From Myxococcales bacterium (GTDB lineage: Bacteria; Myxococcota; Myxococcia; Myxococcales; Myxococcaceae), in NCBI GenBank assembly GCA_016191815.1, contig JACPVI010000057.1:62001-126000 (forward strand): a stretch of DNA of 64,000 nucleotides, in the 5' to 3' direction. A program made the translations under genes and the position numbers. Shown piece after piece: positions 8,433 through 15,787 of this stretch. Positions within the stretch are counted from its first letter, which is position 1. Every line of letters begins with the position of its first letter. The notes under the pieces are model-generated. The model saw nothing but the letters and a program-made list of their open reading frames with translations. It made no database searches and had not been told where the DNA came from.

Positions 8433-9950
8433 TCACTCCAGCTTGAGCGAGCGCGACAGCTCGCGGCTGAGCGCCTTCACGTCGGAGACGAGCTTGGGCA
8501 GGCACGCCACTGCGCCTCCCCGCAAGGCTTCGAGCGCGCTGTCCATGGTCAGGTGCTCGGCCAGCACCACGAACGGTGCCCCGCGGCTCACCGAACGGCC
8601 CAGCTCCACCGATTTGGGTCCGTAGGCCGGCCCGAAGTCCCAGCTCACCACCACCGCGGCCGGCGGCTCCTGGCCCTTGGGCATCGCCTCCAGCACCACG
8701 TTGGGCTCCATTCCCGCCATCCTCAGCGCCTCCACCACCTGCGAGGCGCAGGTGGAGTTGTCCTCGTACACGTCCACCCGCCTGTTGGAGGCCCGGAACT
8801 TCTCCTGGGGAGGGGCGAGGACCGCCGCCCGGATCTTCTCCCGGACTTGCCGGATGTCGTCGAAGGGCTTGAGCAGGTAGTCGAGCACTCCCAGCTCGGC
8901 CGCCTGCTGCGCGGTCACCAGCGAGGGGTAGCCGGTCATCACGATCACCCGGGACCTCGGGTCCAGCCGGCGCGCCTCCTTGGCCAGGTCGAGGCCCGAT
9001 TGCCCCGGCAGGTTCTTGTCGGTGACGATGAGGTCGAACCGGCCATCGAGCAGCTCGGGGATCGCCTGCTCGGCCGTCTCCGCCTGCACGACTTCCGCTT
9101 CCCTCCCGAGGAGATCCGCGAACACCGAACGGACGATGGCCTCGTCGTCGACGACCAGGATGCGGGGGCGGCGGTGCGAAGCGGCGCCGGTCTCCGAATC
9201 GAACACCAGCCTGAACACCGTCGCCGGAGGAGGCTTGTCGGGCAGCGCGGTCGGCGGCGCCAGGGACAGTGTGGCCCGGTGCTCCTGGGCGACGCGCCGG
9301 CACACCGCCAGCCCGAGCCCGCTGCCCTTAGGACGGCTGGTGACGTAAGGCTCGAAGATGCGCTCGCGCTGCTCGGGGGAGATGCCTGGGCCCCAGTCGG
9401 CCACGCACAGCGCCGGCTTTCCCGCCTCGCGCCCCACCCAGACCTTGATGCGCCCGAGCCCGCTCATCGCATCGCGGGCGTTGTTGAGCAGGTTCAGCAC
9501 CAGCTGCTCCAGCAACCGGCCACTGCCGGTCACCTCCACCTCGGCGGAGGCGTCGACCTCGAGCTGGATGCGGGCGGCCTCCGGGCTCAGGCGGAAGAGC
9601 CGCTCGGCCTCCGAGACCACCTCGGAGAGGCGCACCGGCTCCTTGGGGGCCGGCTTGTCGCTGGCCAGCCGGGTGAAGTCGGAGATGATCTGCTCCATCC
9701 GCTCCACCTGGGCCAGCATCAGCGGAACCGGCGTTCGGCTCGATGGGTCGTCCCGGAGCATCTGGGCGTAGGCCTTGATGCCGAGGAGAGGCTGGCGCAG
9801 CTCGTGGAGCACCTCCGCCGCGAGTTGGGTGGCCCGCTGAGACTCGGGCCCCAACCCGTTCTTGAGGTCCGCGGCGTGCTTGCGCGCGGCTTGGAGGTCC
9901 CCCGCCTCGAGCGCGATCCGGAGGCGATCGAGCAGGCCCAGGCTGTCCAT
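8433..9950 (-). CDS. Soluble hybrid histidine kinase with C-terminal receiver domains
   Basis: 505 residues, no membrane segment and no recognisable sensor domain. The HisKA phosphoacceptor is His49 in EVLHELRQPLLG. The HATPase has its N box in NLLNNARDAM, G1 in DWGPGIS, F box in IFEPYVT and G2 in GSGLGLAV. Residues about 260-375 are a receiver with RILVVDDEAIVRS, phosphoacceptor in LIVTDKNLPGQSG and Lys in LLKPFDD. The last 115 residues look like a second, degenerate receiver (DVYEDNSTCASQVVEALR; its central acidic strand reads VSWDFG). The dimer and receiver arrangement suggests an internal phosphorelay. With no input domain, it probably receives its signal from a partner protein. It is divergent from the ferritin-like gene at 10044. 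Confidence 0.87.
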   Translation of the reverse strand: MDSLGLLDRLRIALEAGDLQAARKHAADLKNGLGPESQRATQLAAEVLHELRQPLLGIKAYAQMLRDDPSSRTPVPLMLAQVERMEQIISDFTRLASDKPAPKEPVRLSEVVSEAERLFRLSPEAARIQLEVDASAEVEVTGSGRLLEQLVLNLLNNARDAMSGLGRIKVWVGREAGKPALCVADWGPGISPEQRERIFEPYVTSRPKGSGLGLAVCRRVAQEHRATLSLAPPTALPDKPPPATVFRLVFDSETGAASHRRPRILVVDDEAIVRSVFADLLGREAEVVQAETAEQAIPELLDGRFDLIVTDKNLPGQSGLDLAKEARRLDPRSRVIVMTGYPSLVTAQQAAELGVLDYLLKPFDDIRQVREKIRAAVLAPPQEKFRASNRRVDVYEDNSTCASQVVEALRMAGMEPNVVLEAMPKGQEPPAAVVVSWDFGPAYGPKSVELGRSVSRGAPFVVLAEHLTMDSALEALRGGAVACLPKLVSDVKALSRELSRSLKLE

Positions 9951-10002
9951 GGCTGGACAGCATCGCGGAGAGTGTTGCCGCTATGCAACGGAGGAAACGC
10001 CG

Positions 10003-10029
10003 ATGGCCTTGACCAGAGGGCAGCTCTGA
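10003..10029 (+). CDS. Possible 8-codon leader peptide upstream of the ferritin-like gene
   Basis: ATG at 10003 opens an 8-codon frame (MALTRGQL) ending at TGA 10027-10029. It is preceded by a clean GGAGG at 9990-9994 with an 8-base spacer. That is a better ribosome-binding site than the one before the ferritin-like ATG, which follows 14 bases after this stop. The short frame could couple translation or act as a regulatory upstream ORF. There is no protein homology to support it. Confidence 0.25.
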   Translation: MALTRGQL

Positions 10030-10043
10030 GGTGTGCCAGGCCC

Positions 10044-10433
10044 ATGCCCCAGACGCCCCCGTTCCATTTCCTCCAGCCGGGCCGGAAGCTCACCGACTCG
10101 GAGCTGGCCAACGCCATGCGGCTCGACATCGAGGCCGAGCTGGACGCCATCAACCTCTACACCGCGCACCTCGAGGCCACCGACAGCGAGGAGGCGAAGG
10201 CCATTCTCCGGTACGTGATCGCCGAGGAGCAGGAGCACGCCGCGCTCTTCACCGAGCTGGTGCACCGGCTGGACCCAGGCCAGCGGGAGCGCAACCGGCA
10301 GGGCTCCGGCAAGTACGCCCTCGTCGCCTCGGGTGCGACGCACGAGCAGCTTAAGGCGAGCAAGGGCCCGACCGTGGGGCTCACCGTGGGGAGCGGGAGA
10401 GCGGTCCAGGGTCGAGGGTCCAGTGTCGAGTGA
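10044..10433 (+). CDS. Encapsulated-ferritin-like (EncFtn-type) protein with cargo-loading motif
   Basis: 129 residues. Residues 17-78 form two helices typical of encapsulin-associated ferritin-like proteins. As I recall the Rhodospirillum rubrum EncFtn sequence, the metal ligands Glu32, Glu62 and His65 fall at the same residue numbers here, in EAELDAINLY and AEEQEHAAL, and Tyr39 is also shared. Such half-ferritins assemble into annular decamers that oxidise Fe(II) inside encapsulin shells. After a flexible linker, residues 112-117 read GLTVGS. This matches the core of encapsulin targeting peptides (LTVGSL-type), here followed by GRAVQGRGSSVE rather than ending. The ATG is preceded by TGAGG and a possible leader ORF. 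No encapsulin shell gene is in the window. Both neighbours are on the other strand, so the gene is monocistronic. Confidence 0.75.
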   Translation: MPQTPPFHFLQPGRKLTDSELANAMRLDIEAELDAINLYTAHLEATDSEEAKAILRYVIAEEQEHAALFTELVHRLDPGQRERNRQGSGKYALVASGATHEQLKASKGPTVGLTVGSGRAVQGRGSSVE

Positions 10434-10450
10434 GCCCGTCGAGCGGGGCG

Positions 10451-12043
10451 CTACCGCTTCTGCGCCGCGCGCAACAGCGGCACCAGCTCGCGCCGGTTCA
10501 TGTTCTCCGCCATCTTGACGTCGTCGTCGGTCGGGATCGACCCTCGAGCGAGGAGCAGCTCCACCACCCGTCGCCGCTTGGGCGCCGCCTCCGCCTCCGA
10601 GGGGAGCCCGGACCTGCTCAGCGGACCGGAGCCGAGGATCGCGCTCTGCAAGAGGCTCGTGCCGTACGGCTTCGCGTTCGGATCGCCGCCTTCGTCCAAG
10701 TAGCGGGTCAGCGCCTTCTCGTCGAGCAGGATCGCCGCCGCGCCCGGAGGCGTCTGCACCAGGTGGCCTCCCATCACGCCCCCCACCGGCACCCAGTAGT
10801 AGGCCACCGTCAGCGCCGCGAACGCCGCGAAGACCGCCCGCCCACGGTTGCCCGCCAAAAGCGCCGCCACGGCCTGCCCCCGCCCCTTCGCCACCCACAG
10901 CACGTTGAAGAGGATCCGCGCCAGCGCCACCGCGAAGGTCATCGCGGCGATGAACATCCCCCGCATCGCCCGCGCCGCGACGTCCGACGCCCGCGTCAGG
11001 TCCAAGCCTTCGTCAGGCCCAGGCATGCTCACCATCGCCACGCCGATGGAGAAGACGAACCAGCCGATCGAGAGGAAGAGGAACAGCAGGCTCCCCTCCA
11101 GCGCCGACACCTTCTTCTGCGTCGCCTCCAGCGAGCGCTTGAGCTGCCCGAGGTCGCCCTCCACCTCGCGCAGGTCCAAGGAGAGCCGCTCGGTGAACGC
11201 CCTCAATTCCTCCGCCGAGGGCTCCAGGTACTCCGCGGGGTTCACCTGGGTAGCGCCCCGCGCGTACGACTCCCCCACCGGGGAGGTGATCTCCTCGTAG
11301 TACAGCTCGAGCAGCCTGAGCTGCAAAGGCGCCACCTGCTTGTGGTGCGCGAGCGTGTTGCGCACCGACCGCACCCCGTCCAGGAAGTCCTGGAGCGTCC
11401 GCCTCCGGTCGCGCAAGAGCTGCAGGAAGACCGTCTCCGCGAAGAGCGGGTGGTAGCGGGCGAACTCCTCCTGGTTGACGAACAGGCTCGCCACCTCGCT
11501 GAAGGCCATGCCGGTCAGGACATCGCCCCCTCCCGAGAGCTTCTTCCAGCGCTCCACCACCTCGGCCTTGAAGATCGACTTCAGCCGCTCCAGGAGCGCC
11601 GCCTGGGTGCGGTAGCTCTCGCTGATCAGGCTGCGCAGCACCAGCTCGAGGGCGCGGACACGCGTCTGCGCGGCCTCCTCGCCGAGCTTGGGCTCGACGA
11701 GCGCCACGAAGGAGAACCCCGCCACCCGCTCCGCGGCGCGCTCCAGATGGGTGGCCAGCCTGAGCGCGGAGATGAGGAGGTTTCGCCGGTCGATCTCGCT
11801 CTCCGCAGGCCCCGAGGCGCGCCGGATCGCCTCGTGGAGCGCCTGGTCCATCCGGTGAAGCTCGTCCTCGTTGAGCCCCAGCTTTCCCGCGAGCCCCGAT
11901 CGCCCGAGCTGCTGCTTCGCCCGGTTCCACTCCTTCGATTGCTCGGGCAGCGGACCCGCCGCGGGCGGCTTGCCGGTGACCTGCGCGAGCAGGCGGGCGA
12001 GCCCGCCTGCAACGGCCTCGAGGATGGGCGCCGGCGACTCCAT
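10451..12043 (-). CDS. Membrane protein with coiled coil and C-terminal ankyrin-like repeats
   Basis: 530 residues; not recognised as a named family. Residues 1-275 are predicted all-helical and soluble. Residues about 278-316 have heptad character (LREVEGDLGQLKRSLEATQKK). Three hydrophobic segments follow, at about 316-337, 360-385 and 401-425. After the last one, residues about 440-525 resemble ankyrin-like repeats (DEKALTRYLDEGGDPNAK and VVELLLARGSIPTDDD). The ATG lies 3 bases after the TAG of the upstream REC-GGDEF gene, so the two are probably one operon. The protein may be a membrane-bound partner or effector of that cyclase. That role is inferred from context only. Confidence 0.65.
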   Translation of the reverse strand: MESPAPILEAVAGGLARLLAQVTGKPPAAGPLPEQSKEWNRAKQQLGRSGLAGKLGLNEDELHRMDQALHEAIRRASGPAESEIDRRNLLISALRLATHLERAAERVAGFSFVALVEPKLGEEAAQTRVRALELVLRSLISESYRTQAALLERLKSIFKAEVVERWKKLSGGGDVLTGMAFSEVASLFVNQEEFARYHPLFAETVFLQLLRDRRRTLQDFLDGVRSVRNTLAHHKQVAPLQLRLLELYYEEITSPVGESYARGATQVNPAEYLEPSAEELRAFTERLSLDLREVEGDLGQLKRSLEATQKKVSALEGSLLFLFLSIGWFVFSIGVAMVSMPGPDEGLDLTRASDVAARAMRGMFIAAMTFAVALARILFNVLWVAKGRGQAVAALLAGNRGRAVFAAFAALTVAYYWVPVGGVMGGHLVQTPPGAAAILLDEKALTRYLDEGGDPNAKPYGTSLLQSAILGSGPLSRSGLPSEAEAAPKRRRVVELLLARGSIPTDDDVKMAENMNRRELVPLLRAAQKR

Positions 12044-12046
12044 GCG

Positions 12047-13426
12047 CTAGCTCGTGGGAGCGCTGTGGCGCTGCGGGGGAGTGGCCTCCAGGCCCTTGGC
12101 CGCCATGTAGATCACGTTCCGGGTCCCCTTCTTGCCGCGGTACATGGCGCGGTCGGCGAAGTCGAGCAGGGTCGCCTTGTCTTGGGCGTGCTCAGGGAAG
12201 CTCGCCACCCCGATGCAGGTGGTGATGGATAGCCCGTAGCCCTCGCGCGAGAGGAAGTGGTGAGTCTCGATCGTCCGGCGGATCCGCTCCCCTACCTTCA
12301 GGGCGCCGCCCGAGTCGGTGCCACGCAAGAGCACCACGTACTCGTCGCCGCCGTAGCGCACCACCACGTCGTTGTCCCGCACGCAGCCCTTGATGATCCG
12401 CGCCACCTCCACCAAGAGCTTCGAGCCCACCAGGTGCCCGTGGGTGTCGTTGACGCTCTTGAAGTAGTCCAGGTCCAAGAAGAGCAGCGAGAAGGACTTG
12501 TGCGCCTGCTGCGCGGCCTTCACCTCGCGGTCCAGCACCAGGTCCAGGTACCGCATGTTGAACAGGTGGGTGAGGTCGTCCAGGTAGGCCAGGTCCTCCA
12601 CCTCGGCGAAGCGGCCGAGGTTGTGCAGCGCCAGCCCCAGGTGCCGCGCGAGGTAGTCCGCCGAGGCCTGCGCCCCCTCGGGGAGCTTTTCCCGGTACAG
12701 CAGCACCGCCATCCCCAGCACGGCCTCGTTTTCCGCCGCCGGCGCCGCCAGGGCCACCCGGTACGGCTCAGGCAGGCGCAAGGACAGCTCCCTCCCGCGC
12801 GCATCGGCGAGCAGGCCGCCCAGTTGCCCTTCCAGGGCCCGGGCCACCTCCTCCTGCACCTGGGATTCAAGGCCGTGGGCGTGTTCCAGCCTCAGCTGCT
12901 CGCCCTGCCGCACGTAGAGGAGCGCCGCGTCCGCGCGGGCGTGCTGCTCGAAGGCCCCCACCGCGGTGGCGAAGAGCCGGTCGCGGTCCAGGGTCGTCGC
13001 CACCCGCTGCCCGGTCTCCAAGAGGGCCACGTAGCGGCGCAGGTCCGCGTTCTCCCGGAGCAATTGCCGGGTGGTGAGCGCCCTCGTCACCGCGTGCGCC
13101 AGCGCCTCCGGCGCCACCGGCTTCACCAGGTACTCCGCGGCGCCGCTCTTGATCGCCCGCACCGCCGGGTCCACCTTGTCCAGCGCGGTGATGACGATCA
13201 CCTCCACCCCGGGGTGCTGCTCCTTGGTGTACTGGAGCACCTCCATCCCGTCCCCGCCGGGCAGGATGAGGTCGGTCACCACGGAGTCGAAGCGGTCGTT
13301 CGCCAGCGCGGTCTTGGCCTCCGGAATGGAGCCGACCGCCGTCACCGAGTGGCCCGCGCCGGCCAGAAAGTCCGAGTACATCGAGCGCGCCACCTTCTCG
13401 TCGTCCACGAGCAGGATTCTCGCCAT
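12047..13426 (-). CDS. Response regulator diguanylate cyclase (REC-GAF-like-GGDEF)
   Basis: 459 residues from the ATG at 13426, just before the receiver strand ARILLVDDEKVARS. The receiver (1-120) has its phosphoacceptor at Asp52 (VVTDLILPGGDG) and Lys in LVKPVAP. Residues about 140-275 resemble a degenerate GAF domain. The GGDEF domain (about 285-445) has the substrate-site motif GGDEY at 359-363, and RDND upstream matches the RxxD product-inhibition site. FLDLDYFKSVND supplies the metal-binding strand. It should make c-di-GMP in response to phosphorylation and be feedback-inhibited. The reading frame extends far upstream without a stop, but that part is antisense to the CheW and receiver genes. 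Followed by the ankyrin-like membrane protein; divergent from the CheW-like gene. Confidence 0.92.
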   Translation of the reverse strand: MARILLVDDEKVARSMYSDFLAGAGHSVTAVGSIPEAKTALANDRFDSVVTDLILPGGDGMEVLQYTKEQHPGVEVIVITALDKVDPAVRAIKSGAAEYLVKPVAPEALAHAVTRALTTRQLLRENADLRRYVALLETGQRVATTLDRDRLFATAVGAFEQHARADAALLYVRQGEQLRLEHAHGLESQVQEEVARALEGQLGGLLADARGRELSLRLPEPYRVALAAPAAENEAVLGMAVLLYREKLPEGAQASADYLARHLGLALHNLGRFAEVEDLAYLDDLTHLFNMRYLDLVLDREVKAAQQAHKSFSLLFLDLDYFKSVNDTHGHLVGSKLLVEVARIIKGCVRDNDVVVRYGGDEYVVLLRGTDSGGALKVGERIRRTIETHHFLSREGYGLSITTCIGVASFPEHAQDKATLLDFADRAMYRGKKGTRNVIYMAAKGLEATPPQRHSAPTS

Positions 13427-13474
13427 CGCCCAGGGCTTACCAGGAACCGCCCCGTCGCTGCTAGCCTGGCCTAA

Positions 13475-14308
13475 ATGGCCGCCTTCGAGACGGGACGCCG
13501 GCTGTGCCTCCTCTTCGAGGCCGGAGGGGTGCCCTACGCGGTGGAGGCCACCTCGGTCTTGGAGGTCACCCCGCCGGACGCCGGCATGAACCGGGTGCGG
13601 GGCGCGCTCGCCCTGAACGATCTCTCGCTGCTCATGGGCGGCCAGCCCGAGGTGCGACCGGGCATGGCGGTGGTGCTCGACGTGAGTCCTACCTTGGCCG
13701 CCAGGGTCACCCGGGTCTTCGGGGTGATGGACGTGGCCCGCGACCCGCACTTCCGCTTGCCCACCGGGGTGGGAGACGCGCTCGCCGCGCTGGTGAGCGG
13801 CGCGATCCTCACTTTGGGGCGGCTCTTTCTCGAGCTGTCGGCCGACGCGCTCCCGGCGCGGCTGCAATCGCTCACCGCGGGCTCCGCGCCCCCTCTCTCC
13901 TCGCCACCGCGGCCGGTGTACCTGCTCGACGAGCCGCCGGAGCGGGCGCTCGTCTTCTGCTCGCAAGGCAAGCTGTTCGGCATCCCGCTGGCGTTCGTCT
14001 CTCAGGTGGTGGGCGCCCAGCAGGCCTTCTGCCCCATGCCCTGCCAGGGTGGCCCGGTGGCGGGGCTGCTGCCGCACTCCCAGGCGCTCTGGCCGGTGTA
14101 CTCGGCGCTTGGCCTGCTCGGCGGCGCCGCCGCGCGCGAGGAGCTGTGCGTGCTCACCGAGCTTGCCGGCCAGAACGTCGGCCTGTGCGCCTCGCGGGTG
14201 GCGGGGGTTTGCCAGGGCCTCCGCCCGGCCCAGTCCCGGGGCGAGTTTTCGGCGCCGGGCCTCGAGGGCCCCTCCCTCTTCCTCGACCTGCAGCGCATGT
14301 TCTCTTGA
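13475..14308 (+). CDS. Tandem CheW-like chemotaxis coupling protein
   Basis: 277 residues with two CheW-type SH3-like barrels. The first starts with LCLLFEAGGVPYAVEATSV (about 9-27), the second with ALVFCSQGKLFGIPLAFV (about 158-175). CheW domains bridge receptors and CheA-type kinases, so a tandem protein could act as a scaffold of a Frz/Dif-like or other Che system. The gene is divergent from the REC-GGDEF gene (48 bases between starts) and is followed after 114 bases by a receiver-domain protein. This suggests a local signalling cluster, perhaps for surface motility, but no CheA or receptor gene is here. The two domains are weakly conserved and the assignment rests on pattern recognition. 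Confidence 0.7.
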   Translation: MAAFETGRRLCLLFEAGGVPYAVEATSVLEVTPPDAGMNRVRGALALNDLSLLMGGQPEVRPGMAVVLDVSPTLAARVTRVFGVMDVARDPHFRLPTGVGDALAALVSGAILTLGRLFLELSADALPARLQSLTAGSAPPLSSPPRPVYLLDEPPERALVFCSQGKLFGIPLAFVSQVVGAQQAFCPMPCQGGPVAGLLPHSQALWPVYSALGLLGGAAAREELCVLTELAGQNVGLCASRVAGVCQGLRPAQSRGEFSAPGLEGPSLFLDLQRMFS

Positions 14309-14422
14309 AACGGGAGCCGCCCGTCTCCTACTCTTCGTTCCCGCTTGACTTATCGCCCCCCGCCCCGGATAAGGGCGCCGTTTTCCAAAGGATTTCCGGC
14401 TGTTTCCGCCAGAGGCTGAGCG

Positions 14423-15781
14423 ATGCCAAAGACTGTTCTGGTCGCCGATGACTCGCTCACCATGCGCAAGGTGATCGGCATGGTGTTCGCCACCGAGGAC
14501 TTCGAGCTCACCTCGGTGGACAACGGCATCGACGCCCTCGCCAAGGCCAGGGAGCTTCGCCCCGACGTGGTGCTCGCGGACGTGCTGATGCCCGGCAAGT
14601 CGGGTTACGAGGTTTGCCAGGAAATCAAGCGAGATCCCCAAACCCAGAGTATCCCGGTGGTGCTGCTGGCGGGGACCTACGAGCCCTTCGACGAGGGCCG
14701 CGCGCAGGCGGCGGGGGCGGACGCGCACATCGTGAAGCCCTTCGAGAGCCAAGCGCTCCTGGACAAGGTGAAGACGCTCTTGGGAGTGCCGCTGGGGCCG
14801 AGGACCACCACCGGCTTCAGCGTCCAGCCGAGCGCCCTTGCCCCTCAGGCAGCGCCGCCCGCGCCCCGGCCGCCCGCGGCGGTGCCTGCTCCCGCTGCGC
14901 CGAGGGCCGCTCCGGCCCCAGGAGGATTCGCTCCAGTGCCGGGGGCTCCCCGGCCAGGGATGCCGATGGCGCCGGCGCCGCGCCCGGGAATGCCGCCGCC
15001 TGGGGCCGCTCCCATTGGTCGAGCTGGCATGCATCCTCCGATGTCCGGGGCTCCGATGCAGAGGCCGGGAATGCCCCCGCCCGGCCAGATGCCTGCCCCG
15101 CAGATGGCCAGGCCAGGGGTTCCCATGGCGATGCCGCAGCCTGGAATGCCGATGGCAAGGCCGGGCATGCCGGCCCCTGCGGGTGCGAGGCCGATGCCGC
15201 CTCCCCCCGGGGCGATGCCTGGAGCCGTCCCGCGGCCGGGCATGCCCTCGCCGGGAATGATGGGAGTGCCGCGGCCGGGCATGCCCCCGCCGGGAATGGC
15301 GCCACCCCGGCCGGGAATGCCGGGTGTGCCTCCGCCTGGAATGGCGCGGCCCGGAGTGCCGCCTCCCGGAGCGATGGGGCCGAGGGCGCCGATGCCGCCG
15401 GGGCCACTGCCCGGTGCGCCCAGGCCCGGCATGCCGGCTCCTCCGCCGGCGGCGAGACCGAGAGATCCTTTCGGGCTTGGCGCTCCCGCCCAGCCGGTTC
15501 CCCCGAGGCCGAGGGCTCCGGCGGCGCCGCCCTCGGTGGTGATCGACGAGTCGATGCCCGAGCACCGGGGCGCGGAGGAGATCTCCCTCGAGGTGGGCGC
15601 GCCCGCGCCGGCCTCCGCCCGCCCCCAGGCGGATGGGGCCGCGGCGCTTCGCGAGGCCCTCTCCAAGGCCTCCCGCGAGCTGATCGAGCAGATCGCCTGG
15701 GAGGTCGTGCCGCAGCTCGCGGAGACCATCATCCGGGAAGAGCTCGATCGGCTCATCAAGGAGCGCGAGTCGAAGAGCTGA
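14423..15781 (+). CDS. Receiver-domain protein with long Pro/Met/Gly linker and conserved C-terminal helix
   Basis: 452 residues. Residues 1-122 are a receiver with DD at 9-10, phosphoacceptor Asp53 (VLADVLMPGKSG) and Lys in IVKPFES. Residues about 135-375 are a low-complexity linker of Pro, Met, Gly, Ala and Arg built on imperfect RPGMPPPG units. The last 45 residues are a charged amphipathic helix (LIEQIAWEVVPQLAETIIRE) of a type seen at the end of several deltaproteobacterial response regulators. The linker probably works as a flexible tether or in self-association, with the terminal helix docking to a partner. Codon use in the linker remains GC-rich and in frame throughout. The stop lies 6 bases before the valS ATG, so valS may be co-transcribed. 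Confidence 0.8.
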   Translation: MPKTVLVADDSLTMRKVIGMVFATEDFELTSVDNGIDALAKARELRPDVVLADVLMPGKSGYEVCQEIKRDPQTQSIPVVLLAGTYEPFDEGRAQAAGADAHIVKPFESQALLDKVKTLLGVPLGPRTTTGFSVQPSALAPQAAPPAPRPPAAVPAPAAPRAAPAPGGFAPVPGAPRPGMPMAPAPRPGMPPPGAAPIGRAGMHPPMSGAPMQRPGMPPPGQMPAPQMARPGVPMAMPQPGMPMARPGMPAPAGARPMPPPPGAMPGAVPRPGMPSPGMMGVPRPGMPPPGMAPPRPGMPGVPPPGMARPGVPPPGAMGPRAPMPPGPLPGAPRPGMPAPPPAARPRDPFGLGAPAQPVPPRPRAPAAPPSVVIDESMPEHRGAEEISLEVGAPAPASARPQADGAAALREALSKASRELIEQIAWEVVPQLAETIIREELDRLIKERESKS

Positions 15782-15787
15782 AGCTGA

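Noticed and set aside
13427..15565. Long open frame extending the cyclase gene upstream on the minus strand
   Set aside because: It is antisense to the CheW and receiver genes, has Arg/His/Gly-rich text unlike a protein, and a receiver domain start fits the ATG at 13426 exactly.
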